DNA from: Limnomonas spitsbergensis
Lineage: Eukaryota > Chlorophyta > Chlorophyceae > Chlamydomonadales
Direction of reading: 5' to 3'
Length of the DNA: 64,000 nucleotides
NCBI GenBank assembly: GCA_037349105.1
Contig: JAYJMM010000061.1
Span: 372,001 to 436,000, forward strand
Positions 33,401 through 45,500 of the stretch are shown in pieces. Every line of letters begins with the position of its first letter. The first letter of the stretch is position 1. The notes below the pieces were generated by a model. It was not told where the DNA came from and ran no database searches. It saw only the letters and a list, made by a program, of their open reading frames with translations. The translations under genes were made by a program, and so were the position numbers.

Positions 33401-35189
33401 CGAATGCCACTTCAAAAACCATGGAGGTGAGGGAGGGGGGCAACTGTCGTTTGAAGGGGGGTAAGGGGGGCAACTGACAGTTTGAGGGGGAGGGAAAGGG
33501 AGTATCTAAGCAATTGCATTTTTAGGGAAACTCCCACCATGACTGGAAGTTGAGCACCGTTCAAAATTGTTTAGTTTCATTTATACAACGGTAAAATGCT
33601 CATGCCCTGAATATTACATACCTGCTGAGTCCTCCCTATTAGAACCTACCAAACGGAAGTCCAGGGCCACCTAAACCTTGCAGCAGAGAGGATAGAATTC
33701 GTACTGGTACAGCACCATGGCCAGGGACGATTAACCCCTGCTTTACCACAAATCGTGGTATACCACGCCAAATAAAACTAGAACCTACCTTATGGAAGTC
33801 CAGGGCCGCCTTGACCTTGCAGCAGAAAGGACAGACTTCGTACTGGTATAGCACAATGGTCTTCGGGAGGCCTTTCAGCTCTGCCGGCCGTGCATATTCG
33901 TCCTCGGGCAACTGCATGGGGAGAGAGGCGGGGACAGGGGGTTCAGTGCCCAGGGACACCCAATGGGTCATCAGCTGGCAGCAGCCATGAGACACCATAG
34001 ATCAAACACTTTAATTGCATCATGTGCGAGTCGCTTGACAGGCCTATGCACGGCAAGAGATTGGGTTGTTTTGATCTACCGGAACAAGCCAGCAGCATGC
34101 AAATTGTTCGGTTTTGCCAGTGTCAGCCAAATGCGTGTACCGGCATAATCTTGGTATTTCTTTCCCAGCACTAACAGACAAGTGCCGGCAAAATCCCCAT
34201 GAACTGTACAGCATTGACATGCTCAGTTTCGATGCAGTCCCTGCTGTAGAGAATATAGATACTCAGAGATATAATGGCTGCTAGGGAGACAGCCCAACCG
34301 CCCCATATGCAGATTTGAAGGCGCAGATTTAGTGGAGAGGCCATCAGGCTGCACCTGGGACTTGCGCGGCTGAACAGCCATGATTCATCTGGGGTTAATC
34401 AGCTACAATTCAGCTGTAAACCAGCCTAATGCCGAGGGGGCTTGGTGCAAAGAGCCCACCTGCTTGCACGGCCTGCTGCCAGTCGGTCCAGGATAGGTTC
34501 CAATCGTCCCATCCGTGGCTACCATCGGCCCCCAAACGGTGGTCTGAGCGCACTGAAATAAGTACTGCTGAACAAGCACATCAAGCAGATGGATGCTGCC
34601 CACCAAGTGCAGCGAGCTGGCTGCCTACTGTGCCTGTTCATGAGAGGCAAGACAGCAGCGGGCCCATGAATGGCCAGCATGCCTTGCACCATGCGGTGCG
34701 CAGCGCATGGAGCAGCGGCCCAGGGCCGCCCTGCTCCATGCGTGCTGCGCCATGCACATGAGCTACATTGCTGCCTCAGTCACCCGTCACTCTCCTTGGC
34801 TACCCAGCAGCCTGTCTCAAGGTGGTCTGGGATTTACTATAGTAACAATTCACGGGGCCTTTTGTCCAGCCCATCTGCCAAACTCGGCTCAGGAAGCAAT
34901 TGAAGCCTGGTGATGTGGTCGACATGGGCAAGACCCTTAGCCGCAACATCTCCACTAGGGTTTCCGCTGGGACGGCAGCACCAGGGCTTGGGAGTGTTCA
35001 CGCACATGCACATGCCATGCGCATGCCGAGCCATGCCATGCGCTCATGCTCCACACCCTTGCCTTGATCTCTTGCTTCTGAGGCTGAGCATCCGCGAAGA
35101 CCGAGCTTTGAGAAGCCAGCAGCGAGCCAGATGCCATGCTTCCGAACAGTGCTGCTTTTCCGAACCCCCGCCAGCCCTTGACCTCCTCT
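30421..35189 (-). CDS. PTGES2: Prostaglandin E synthase 2-like protein (thioredoxin fold plus GST C-domain), 5' end incomplete
   Basis: Seven exons found: 35189-35063, 33911-33789, 33187-33003, 31889-31776, 31391-31292, 31125-31064, 30670-30421 (stop TGA). The glutaredoxin-like part has YQYEVCPFC with the CxxC site, then KVKAALDFHK, LPYQVVEVNPLLKSELKW, SSYKKVPVM and GSSAIVSRL. The GST-like C-domain has EELKWRKWVDERFV, NIYRSWDEAW and FLGGSRPNMADLSAYGVL. This order matches membrane-associated PGE synthase 2 and its plant homologues, which are heme/glutathione-binding proteins of organelle or Golgi membranes. In algae the true substrate is unknown. The 35189-35063 exon (GWRGFGKAALFGSMASGS) likely encodes a transit/membrane segment and would use a GC donor (35062-35061). 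The first coding exon was not found. Confidence 0.9.
31575..31672. repeat. ~24-bp tandem repeat in PTGES2 intron
   Basis: About four copies of aaggctttaactttagcttt plus aacag, upstream (sense strand) of exon 31391-31292 and outside coding sequence. Confidence 0.85.
32520..33002 (-). repeat. Copies of PTGES2 exon 3 end and donor (~115-bp period)
   Basis: The exon edge seen on the plus strand as accatttagaggtggaggcc plus gcctgcttctttcccgcc recurs at about 32570, 32680, 32780 and 32900. Each is preceded by a copy of the intron stretch tttcactcctcccc-ttt-tcag. On the sense strand they read variants of GKKQAASTSKW followed by a donor-like gtga or ggg. Confidence 0.85.
33645..33735 (-). repeat. 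Decayed copy of PTGES2 exon 2 end
   Basis: The plus strand reads ggaagtccagggccacctaa then accttgcagcagagaggata, against the real exon ggaagtccagggccgccttg then accttgcagcagaaaggaca at 33795-33835. The copy starts about 140 bp downstream of the exon in sense orientation and lacks the CPFC frame. Confidence 0.88.
34395..34560 (+). repeat. Member of the TTCAGCTACA dispersed repeat family
   Basis: atcagctacaattcagctgt then tgctgccagtcggtcc, aggttccaatcgtcc, gtggctaccatcggccccca and cggtggtctgagcgca. Confidence 0.7.
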
Positions 35190-35224
35190 CTGATGTGGAT
35201 TGGAGGTTTGGTCAGGAATAGCAC

Positions 35225-36530
35225 GTGAGGTGCATAACAATCACGTCATGCTCAGGATCGCAGTGGGAGCGATGCAGCGCCGGCGCACCTAGAGGTCGCA
35301 ACGGTGGACATTAATGCTGATGCGTTGTGAAAGGCTGTAGTAGGGGATGCTCTCACAGCCTGCCGCAACAGGAGTGGGAAGATCTTGTTTGCGTGCTGTG
35401 CCATGTCGGGCCACGATGTGAACTAATTAGATTGAGATTTTTTAACCTGTGCAAGATTTTACAGGCCATGATTGCATCAGACTGACAAGAAATTATATGG
35501 GTGGATGCTACGAGTTCAGTTGCCTTCAGTTATCTATCCGTACGGCCCTGAACTTCGGCGCTCAAGTCATCGAACACTGTTTATGCTGTGAGGTATGTCA
35601 TGAGCATGATCGCATGCTTGGTACAGCATACGTAGCCTATAATCGAATATTGGCACGCTCGAAACAATGCCAGCGATTACGTGGGGATCGGCCCCTCAAT
35701 CACTCACACGTGAATCTGCGACAATGGCATGCCCGCGCACCGCGATATCCGGGGCGTTGAACGACTATTTGACCATGTAAAGTGTTCCTGATGGCTGAGA
35801 AGCGAATCCACAGCAACGCCCTTGGGCAGAGCGCTTCATCTCTTCCTGAAGAAGAAGATGGGGCGAATGCAGAGGGGCAAATGCGGTGGCCATCCCGCCC
35901 ATCCGGTGGTGGCCATCCAGAAATCGGCCAGGCCCTATTCGTACTGCTTTCCTGTACAAAGAATTTGCGTGCAAATAAACTGCAGGAGACATGCACAAGC
36001 CAATTTTGAAGGGCTTCAAATGAGCAATACATTAATTTTGCTGATTTTAGATGACGTATACATTGTCAGAGCCGCTCCTGCACGGCTCAACAGTAATACA
36101 CCTTATGCGCGGGCTCTTCTTTGTAAGAATGAGCACACGCAGCATGAAACATTAAGATGGGTCCATGCAACATGGAATGGAGGTTAGTGCTCATGTTGTG
36201 GCATGAAACGTGAACACGACTCATACAACATGGAACATAAGAACGACATACGGTATGCAACATTGCATGGAACGTAAGGTTGAACCATGCAACTATCATA
36301 ACTTATGGGAGGTAAGATACTGGACTTCAACCCTTGGAAGAACGACGACGTCTTGTGATATGTCGTGTGACCACCCTCCCACATACCCTGTTAAAACATT
36401 GGCCATGCAGGTAACCTGCAACATAAGGTTCGTTCATGCAATAGGGGTCGTAATGCTGAGTTCATGTACAAATGTTTGTTCGGGGGGGTCAGGATATCAT
36501 GTGTTGGTGAAAGTACTTGAGATGCTCAGG
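35225..36530. other. No confident gene; degenerate repeat at 36130-36440
   Basis: The missing first exon of the PTGES2-like gene could lie here. Around 36130-36440 a decayed motif (catgcaacatggaa-g-aag-, with variants catacaacatggaacataag) recurs about six times. Confidence 0.45.
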
Positions 36531-36553
36531 AGCTCAGATGACATTGGACTTGT

Positions 36554-37084
36554 TTGCCTTCCTGGCTTCTCCTTTTGTTCCTTGTTCCTGACATAAACAC
36601 AGAGCGGCAAGCAGCAGCCCCAGCGGCTGCACCATCATGCGGGGCTGGCAACAGCGTGGGTGCCAGCGGCACTGCGCTACCCGCCATGCAGGACAGCAGG
36701 GATTCCAGTTTTGTCATATCCGGCCTACCAGAGGGTGGTTTGGGGGAGGACTGTGCGGCTCAGGTCTGTGAGACAGTGTGCAAGCCCATGGGCATCACTA
36801 TCAATGTCAGTAGTGCCTTCCGCATGGGCAAGTCAGATCCCAACGGCAAGTTCTTGCGGAAGATCAAGTTCCGCGTGGACAATCGCAACGAGGCCGAGAG
36901 CATAGTGTACATGAGGATTCAGTTGGCAGGCAAGGGTGTCACCATCTGGGATGATATGTCCCCTGCAGAGCTGTCGGCACGGCATGAGCTCTGGCCCAAG
37001 TTCCAGTTGGCTAAGGAGATGAAGTCCAGGGCGTTTTTCACACGTGCTCGGCTCTTTGTCGATGGGGTGGAGGAGGCCGCATGA
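36554..37084 (+). mobile_element. Non-LTR retrotransposon ORF1-like protein
   Basis: An uninterrupted frame whose core (Met at 36686 onward) reads ISGLPEGGLGEDCAAQVCET, then SAFRMGKSD, GKFLRKIKFRVDN, AESIVYMR and GVTIWDDMSPAELSARHELW, then QLAKEMKSRAFFTRARLFVDG and a stop. The pattern (strand-helix-strand with RMG, then 'predicted/raised Asp, LSP-E--R-ELW', then a basic helix and R-G-LFVDG) is typical of RRM-like ORF1 proteins of LINE elements and related endonuclease-element proteins. Just upstream, ttgtttgccttcctggcttc resembles the LINE 3' UTR found at 38.9 kb, so this may be one element following another. The true start is unclear. Confidence 0.7.
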
Positions 37085-37740
37085 GTTTTGATCTCATTTG
37101 TCAGGTTAAAAGGGAGATTTGCGGGAGATTTGACTAACAGTCCTTGATGGGAAGACTGTCCCCTTGATTATCACAATTCCTTTGTCTGGTCTCCATATGT
37201 TTGTATCTTTGTTTCTAGATTACTTATGCAACATTGAAATCGCTCACTTACAGAAGTTCCACACCCGGTACTCATCTCAATGATTATACAACACAGTTCA
37301 CACTTTTTAAACACTTTACTCACTTAAGTTACGCATCACATAGTGCCTCACCCATTTCACAATTTAAAAAAAAAACTTAGTCTCATTGAAATGTCGCTCA
37401 CGCATCACACAGTTTTTACACAGACTTATACAATTTCACTTAGATCTTCTTCTTTCCTTCTTAATTTTCCTAGGAGGCGTCCAACCGAACTCTTTTGCAC
37501 CCACGTCATGTTCTATGGCTGGGGCTAATCTTCTGCACTATGGGGTTCATTCCCACGCCACTGCTCAGTGGTTGTGTGTTGGTTGCTTGCCCAGGGGGGT
37601 CACTGGTTTTCGCTCGCTGTCCTAGCATATTTAGTGCCTGTACCGGTTTACGGGCACAAGTCCCATGCATCAAATGTGATGCCCCGTTGGACTGTAAAAA
37701 CTTCACAAACTTCACTTGACTTTGTGCTCCCCCTTCCTTC
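37085..37740. other. No gene seen
   Basis: AT-richer sequence, possibly part of LINE-derived DNA. Only short, unconvincing open frames are present. Confidence 0.4.
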
Positions 37741-37815
37741 AGTTCTCATTTTCTCCCATCTGAACAGTTAAGCGCCCACGGGCCTTCTTGTGCATGGCCC
37801 AGAGGTGTAACGTCT
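37740..37815 (+). mobile_element. LINE 3'-end fragment
   Basis: tctcccatctgaacagttaa then gcgcccacgggccttcttgt, gcatggcccagaggtgtaac, gtctt. It is immediately upstream of another LINE body. Confidence 0.75.
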
Positions 37816-37842
37816 TTTACTTGAGATGCTGACCAACTGCAC

Positions 37843-39092
37843 TTGGTTGCCCAGATGGTTTTCAGCCCAGTGTTTAAGCCGCAAAGTCCTACATGTCACT
37901 ACTTTGCCCACGGGGCCGAGCCTTCTTGTGCATGGCCCAGAGGTATAACGTCATTGACATGTCACTACTTTGCAGGGGCGCCATCTTCCAACCCGCATCA
38001 GGTTGGCAGCTGTGTACGCAGCGCCTGCGGCCAACTACGGCGATGTGGTGTGGGCCACCAGCCACCTTCGGCTGCGGCAATGTCTCTCCAGCAAAATGCA
38101 GTCCAGCTTGCTTCAGCACCTACGCCATGCTGCGGGGCTACCTGCATCAGCCGCCAGTTGGGGAGTCCTAAGAGAGCTGCAGCTCCAGCCACTACAGCGA
38201 GTCTGGTGGACCCATGTCCTCCGCTTCTACAATGCAGCGGTGGCACCGGCGGCACAGCAATACAGCCCTCTCATGGCTCAAGCCATGGCAGCAGATATGC
38301 AGCTTGCAGTCAGCCAGGGCACTGGCGGCCGCACCTGGTCCTCTGATCTGCTGGGTGCATTAGAGGAGCTGGAGCGGGGGGCAGCCACCCCCACCTTGTG
38401 CGAGGCAGCAGCTGCCCTACAGCGCCTACCTGTCACAGAGGTGTTGGCACTCGGTGACGCAGCCTACGAGCAAGCACGGCAGGACGCAAGCGGCAGTGGG
38501 GCCCCTAGGGACCCTACCAGCGAGCACAGATCTGCAGCGACCTACCGCGCCTGGTTCCTGTCCACGGCGGTTGCCGTGCTGGCGCAAGCCAAAAGCCGCA
38601 CTAGCCAGAGGGAGTGTGCTTGTGTGCGCATAAGTTTGCGACTGCGGCTCGGCGCGATCAGCACGGCTGATACCAGAGGACGGCGCAACGGTCAGCGGCG
38701 AGAGGCACACTGCTGCCAGCGGTGTTGGGCACGGGGGGACAGCGAGCAGGTGGAGGATGCGCTACATGTGTACTTCCAGTGCCCTAGTGTCAGGGAGCAG
38801 TTACGGGAGCGGGCACGTCCTCCGGGCGCTTCCACCAGCTGTACCAGGCTGAGCTGGGGTGGGATGCATTTGCCTTTGTGGACTTTGCTGTGGGCTTTGT
38901 TGAAGGTTAGTCTCTAGGGATTCTGAGGCGCCGGTGTCGTTTGCCTTTCCGGCCTTCTCTTTCGGTCCTATTTTTGTTTGCTGTTCTTGTTGTTGTTTCC
39001 CCCCTTTTTAATTTCTTTTTTTCTCCCTTCTGAACAGTTGGGCGCCCACGCGGCCGAGCTTTGAGCGGGCCCAGAGGTGTAACGATCTTGAC
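37843..39092 (+). mobile_element. LINE ORF2 C-terminal region and 3' end
   Basis: From 37970 an open frame of 315 codons reads HLRLRQCLSSKMQSSLLQHL, then SWGVLRELQLQPLQRVWWTH, VLRFYNAAVAP and a zinc-knuckle-like CCQRCWARGDSEQVEDALHV followed by YFQCPSV, ending at 38917. This matches the region after the reverse transcriptase of algal L1-type LINEs (zf-RVT motif C-x2-C-x10+-H-x4-C). The polymerase itself is absent, so the copy is 5'-truncated. The 3' UTR follows with a pyrimidine tract. The element ends ctcccttctgaacagttggg, cgcccacgcggccgagcttt, gagcgggcccagaggtgtaa at about 39082-39092. This is the reference copy for the short 3'-end insertions. It is itself interrupted at 37908-37958. Confidence 0.85.
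37908..37958 (+). mobile_element. 51-bp LINE 3'-end insertion with 15-bp target duplication
   Basis: ccacggggccgagccttctt then gtgcatggcccagaggtata and acgtcattgac, flanked by perfect direct repeats ATGTCACTACTTTGC at 37893-37907 and 37959-37973. It sits inside a longer LINE copy. Confidence 0.93.
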
Positions 39093-39129
39093 TTTGCAGG
39101 GGCTACGTTTAGTCACGCAGCATTGGAGA

Positions 39130-39586
39130 CTTTCGCATTCAGCGCTCAAAAATCGATGCCAGGCTATATGCTAAACTAAAGACATCGAAGCCATGCATCT
39201 GCTGTTGTTTTTCTGAACGGAAGAGTCGATGCCAAGGTTAAACACTTCACCTGGAAGCCATACATGGTGCCGCTTGACAATTACCCCTTCGGCATGGGAT
39301 GGCTAGCTTAAAACAGGCGCGTGGCAGTCAGCACATAGACCTCGAAGCCACGCATCATGTTGAGTACATGAAAAACTAAATTTGGAATCCGGTTAAACGC
39401 CTGGATCTCGATGCCAGCATCATGAAGAGTACTTGCACCTCAAAGCCCAGCCAAGCAACGGGATAGGGTTCAACTCCTACACCTCGAAGCTAGGCATCAT
39501 GTTGAGTACTTGCAATCCAAAGCACAGCCAAGCATATTGATCAGGGTCAACTCTTGGACCTTGAAGTCAGGCAACATGTGAAGCAC
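39130..39586 (-). repeat. Copies of the SHMT terminal exon beyond the stop codon
   Basis: The last codons and stop of SHMT (plus-strand view cctagaccttgaagcccggc then atcgggaagc) recur about seven times downstream of the gene, every ~40-80 bp. Examples are accttgaagtcaggcaacatg, acctcgaagctaggcatcatg, acctcgaagccacgcatcatg and acatcgaagccatgcatc. On the sense strand they read variants of MPGFEV plus stop. Decay increases with distance. Confidence 0.88.
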
Positions 39587-42500
39587 CTAGACCTTGAAGC
39601 CCGGCATCGGGAAGCTCGATGAGAACGCCTCCACCCGCGCCCTGATGTCCGCCACCTACAAAAGAAAGCGTGAATGTGGTTTGAGAATTTGCGGAGGTCG
39701 AGAATCAGACTACATTCCTGGCCATGTGTAGCTTGTGTAACTTCACGGCAGTATTCAGCCTAGGCTTCTTCAGCTACAATACAGCTACGTCACAGCCGGT
39801 CAAGAATTGGCTCCCACGGACCCAGTGTTGGCGGCCCCATGGCCTGCACAATGCGGTCTGGAACATACTAAAATCAGCATAGCCCACGGCTTAGGATCAG
39901 TCCTTCCAAACTGCTACATCTATCCGCCCCGAAAGCTATCCTGTCCTACCTCACCCGTTCGGGGGGATTGAAGGGGAGTCAGGAACCTATCACATCATTT
40001 TCGTCCAATCGACTGTTGGGGACAGGTCAACAGAATGATAGCCATCATCGGGGCGTAATTATAGTAATATATGTGAATTACTTTTCACCTGCCTTAGTGC
40101 TCAAGGCCACTCCCCCTGGGCCACACCATACATCATACCAGATGGAATCACACTTTCCACTTGATTTCAAATCCAATTCCAGCTGTCGCTCATACCTTGG
40201 GGTGTCCTTCGAGCCCGGCAGTAAAACCCTTAAGGGTGCGGCCGTGGCTTGCCTGGACCTCCTTGCACAGCTCAAGAACCTGCGCGTGCACCAAACCAGG
40301 GTTTGAGGGGTCTCAAAGAGCATCCAAGAATAGCACTAGGCCCTAGCCCATCGTCATAGCGCTCATAGATGCGGCACCGTCAGTAACCCCAGGATGGAGG
40401 CGCGTGGACAGCGACGTCCACATCCTCCTGCTCTGCAGCATTGTTCACATTCACACCTTGTCAGGAAATGAGTATTGGTGTGTGCTCCACTGCCGCTAAG
40501 AAATCTTGTACAAGATTTCCCAGTGGCAGTGCAGCTCATACCAAAACACAATCCCTGACAAACAAAGCCAACAGCCCAGATGTTCACCCGTCACAGCCAA
40601 CAGCTCCCCAAATCCACTGAAGCCCGTGCCCACAGTCCACATAGATGTACAGCTGTAAGCAGTCTGTAGGGTCCCAAAAAGCTCAGTCCACACAAAAAAA
40701 TGCAGATGCTTTCCATGGCGCAGATGCCAGGCCTGCCGGCACGAAAAGGGCAGTGCACCCTTCCGCATATACGACACGCACCTCTACACCTGTGCGACAC
40801 GCATCTCAGGAAAAAAGCCTCAGTGCGCCACTACACTAGTGCGACACCCACCTCGTGAAGGAATGCCGCGATCTTGACAAAGTCGGCTTCGAACAGGCCC
40901 CTTGACGTCATGGCCGGAGAACCTGCAGCAGAGCGCATTGAGTACACGCTTGTCAGTATTTAGGCACAGAGGCAGCAGCTAGAGAGTTTTCAAACAACTT
41001 CCAATGCTGTTGCAATTTCAAGCACTGGAGCTGCCTGCCCAGAGACATAACGGTACCGGTTCAGAAGTACCAAAACACATTGCCAGGTACTAATTGGCGC
41101 ATCCAGCTACCCTTAGTCACTAAGCACTTTTAAAAAGCCGTAAAAGCAAAAGTATAGCAGTGCTATGTCATTGTCACACACACACACACAAAGCATTGCC
41201 CATGCACAATCATATTATCTCGCGTGCAACCCTATCATGTTCTCCCTCCCACCCAACCACATATCCCCCACTCCCCACCTCGTAACCGATGCACCCTGCT
41301 CCGACCCTGCTCCCCCACTCCCCACATCGTAACCGATGCACCCTGCTCTGACCCTGCTCCCCCAGTCCCCAAACCTCTCACCAATGCGAACGCCGCCGGG
41401 CTGGATAGCATTGGGATCGCCCACCACGGTGTTCTTGTTGAGCGTCACATGGCACAGGTCACACGCCTTCTCCATCTTGGAGCCAGTGATGTCCTCTGAC
41501 CAAACAGGGAGTCCAAAGATCAGATGCCAATTTCTGTTAGCATTTCATGCAGCGTTTAATTGAGTGAGTACCTTCGTCCACAAAGAAGCTGCTTTACTGA
41601 AGGGCAAGGTTCAGAAGGTCCCTGGCTCACTTTAAAATATATGCTGTACATGGCAGATGTTGTAAAGCATGCCTGGATCGGTGTGTCCAGCTTTCAGGCA
41701 CACTGGAAATGTTGAAATGTCAAGCTGGGACTCGCTCTCTAACGTTATCCAGCCGTGTGTCCAGCCGGAATCACCAGCTCTTTCACAGCAAAAGCAACAT
41801 CAACACCAATTCGACCACAGCGTTAGGTTGTGCGGTGTATTATAAGCAAATCTGATTCCTTCAGACACCTCTGTAGCCATCTCTCTTACAGGCAACATAT
41901 ACACGACTTCGACCCAGCCCACTTATGACGCAGTCTTTGAGGTAGGGATTCACAGACCCGTCTCAAACAACCACGTCCCCTGCAGCCCAATGCAGCGCCT
42001 CTGCCTCCCACATACAGACACTGACTTCCGCCGTCACTTGCACCTCACAACCTCACCTTCCCACACCTCTTTTGCCTTCCCTTCCCTTCCCCACCACACC
42101 AACCCTCCCCTCAAATTATTTTACACGTTTCTCTCCCTCACCAAACTCCCTGGTTAGTCCTCCCCACCTCCACCTCCCTCCCCTGCCCGCTGCCTCCGCA
42201 CCTGGTCGCAGGTCCCACAGCACTAGGTGGTTATCCGTTCCGTCAGTGACCAGCTTGTGGCCGTAGCTCATTAGGGCGTCTGCTAGGGAAACACAGTTCT
42301 TCTTGACCTGGGCATTCAAGGAAGGGGAGGGGGGCATGGATTTGTCCGAGTGCGGGAAGTACAGTTCTTCTTGACCTGGGCATTCAAGGAAGGGAGGGGG
42401 GCATAAGCTTGTTCGAGTGCGGGGAAACACAATTCTTCTTGACCTGGGTATTCAAGGAAGGGGAGGGGGGCATGGGTTTGTCCGAGTGCGGGAAGTACAA

Positions 42501-45500
42501 TTCTTCTTGACCTGGGCATTCAAGGAAGGGGAGGGGGGCATGGGTTTGTCCGAGTGCGGGAAGTACAATTCTTCTTGACCTGGGCATTCAAGGAAGGGGA
42601 GGGGGGCATAAGCTTGTTCGAGTGCGGGGAAACACAATTCTTCCTGACATGGGCATTGAAGTAAGGGGAGGGGGGCATGAGCTTGTTCGAGTGCGGGGCA
42701 TTGCCAGATGGGCACCAGTGTTCAACAAGGTTCACACCTCCTAGTGCCGCTCCAGGCGATTCTTAAAAACAAAATCCTCTCAAGTACATTTCGTTGGAAT
42801 GTTTTTCTGTCTGGCAACGTTTCAGCGAAGCACCTTCCTATCTAAGGCTGAGGTGTACTCCAGCCACCTCGACACCCGTTCAAACCATCCAGTCCCTCCG
42901 CCCCATGTCCACCCCTGCATTCCACACCTGCTTGCTGTACAACTTGAACTCGTCCGTGGCCACGTGCTTAAGAGCAACGCACAGCGCGCCGATCTGGTGG
43001 TTGTGGGGGCCTCCCTACAATGGCGAGCAGGCTTCAGATCTTAGTGTTCATATCTTCCAGGTTTGAGATCTAATAGGGTTAAAATCTGCAGGGGGGGGAG
43101 CTTCCTGCAGCAACAACAAGCTTGTGATCCTACAGGCTTGCATGTACAGGGCTTGCAGGGCACTACAGCAATACAGGGCTTGCAGGGCACTACAGCAATA
43201 CAGGGCGTACATGGCACTAAAGCAATACAGGGCTTGCAGAGCACTACAGTAATATAACTTTTACCCCCCCTCCCCCTCCCAGCCCACACACACACACCTG
43301 CTCATATGAAAAGATCACTCCCCACATCCATCCTTCCTTAAACCTGCACGAAGGAATACACTCCCTCCCACCGCACATACGCCTGAAGCTGGAGAGAGCT
43401 TCTCCCCTATACCTTTCCCCTTGCAAACAGACAAACCTGCAGTGAGGGGAAGACTGCAAAGTTGATGCGGTCCTCGTAGTCGAAGCATGCAGTAGCTGCC
43501 TCGCCCTTTGCCAGCCGGCAGGCTTCCTTGGGTCCCTGCACAACAGGGGTTTCAGCTACACTTCAGCTACACTTCAGCTACATACCCACCTACGGCTGTG
43601 GGATCCTGGCAGTCTGGCACACAATGCACACTTGCTTGGGCCGTTGTTTGGACCCATGTGGCCTAGCAGTGGCTGCCCCGAAAAGGGTGGTCTTAAGCGC
43701 TTAGACTTACATTGCTGCACAGCTCAAATCAAGGAGAATATAGCATGGGGAGACACATGTCCAGAAGGTCCACCGTATTACAGCCAAACACCACCTTAGA
43801 GCAGCCAAGCAGCACACCGTAGTACAGCCAAGAGGCACACCAAAGTGCAGCCAGACGTCGTACCAAAGTGCAACCAAGGGGTGCAGACTATCCCTCAGCT
43901 GAAGCTGGGTGAGAGTACATGAGGTACAGCCACTGAACCCTTCATCACAGTGTTTACCCCTCCTATTTTTGCGGTGCTCCAGCTGAGAGCTTCAGCTACA
44001 ACTCAGCTCCATCACGGCCGAGTGTACAACACTTTCTGTACAAACAAATAATGATGTGCGTGGGGTCTGGTGCATCAAGCCCTGTGCAGCTTAGGCCACT
44101 GGCTGGAAGCCACTCAAGCTTTTAACCCCATGAGCCTTGTGGCGGTGACGGCTCAGTGGCCTGCCAAAAGTGGCCCACACCTGCCCACAGCACATTCGGG
44201 GCATAACTTCTGGTGTGCACTAAAACGAAAATTGGAACCCACCCTTCGGAAGAAGATCATGCCTGCCCTCGGGCCCCGCAGCGACTTGTGAGTCGTTGTT
44301 GTGACAATGTCTGCGACCTCAAAGGGGCTCAGCATCTCGCCAGCCGCAACCAGGCCGCTGCACAGCACCGAGTGCAGGGGGTCATTAGGGGACGCATGGG
44401 AGGAGGTGCAGCCAGGGCTTGGGTGCTGCGCTGTGATAAACTTTAAAGCACCCTTCATATAAACAAATAGCTCTCATAGCGCCTACAGCCGGTTGAGCCA
44501 CGTGCATTCGGGTGCTTCAAAGCTACTGACAAATAGCTTTTAAGCACCCTTCATGTTAACAAATAGCTTTGAGGCAGCCTTCATGTAAACAAATAGCTTT
44601 GAGGCACCCCAATGTGAACAGCGAGCCCTGATTGATGTGCGCCTCCTCATCAAAGAGCTTGGTTTGCTGCACACCAGTTGGGGCTTGCTGCACCAGCCCC
44701 ACCTCCAACAGGAGGCCATGGGTACGGCTTGCTGCGCGAGCCCCCCACAGCAGTAGGCCATGCACACGGTTAGCTGCACCAGGCCCCCTCAGTTGTAGGC
44801 CTTAAAGCAGCAGAGTTGTTGCGGAAGCACCCTGCAATAGGCATCGGGCCTCACCTGATGTGCGCCATGTCCACCATGAGCACGGCGCCGACCTTGTCAC
44901 AGATCGCGCGGAAGCGCTTGTAGTCGAACTCCCGTGGGTAGGCCGAGGCCCCGCAGATGATCATCTTGGGACGGTACTCCATCGCCTTCTCCTCAAGGCG
45001 GTCGTAGTCAATGGTCCCGCTCTGAGAGTGAGCAGGGCGAGGTACGTTTCAGACCTTCCTCTGGCAGTACACTGTACATCCCAGCAGGCAGTGCACTTCA
45101 GATTCCCCTCTGGGCTACCCTCAATCCCGCTCTCATAAATTTGAACAAGGTCAAAGGTCCCGATCTGAGGGTGGGGAGATTGACCAGTACGCTAAAGATT
45201 CCCCTAAGATACCGCGGAAGGCAGATTAGAGGCATACTTCAGGTTCCCCTCCAGTATGATTCAGATTGCCCCTAGGTTATACAGTGTAAGACCCGTCTGC
45301 AGCTGGTATGCTTTATATCCCTTCGATGTGGTGCCCGGCAATCCCTCTGCAGGCGGTCCGCTTCAGATCCACCAGGGGGATCTGAAGGGAGCACAATGTC
45401 GGCCAGTGCAGTCCACTGCTTATTTTACTGTGCTTCAGCTTTAGGAGCCAATTGCAACAAACCCTTCGACTAAACCTCTGGCCATAGGGTTTGGTTCCTA

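Noticed and set aside
34429..35034. Several 60-110-codon frames on both strands
   Set aside because: They fall in an intron of the PTGES2-like gene and partly in a dispersed repeat, with no conserved motif.
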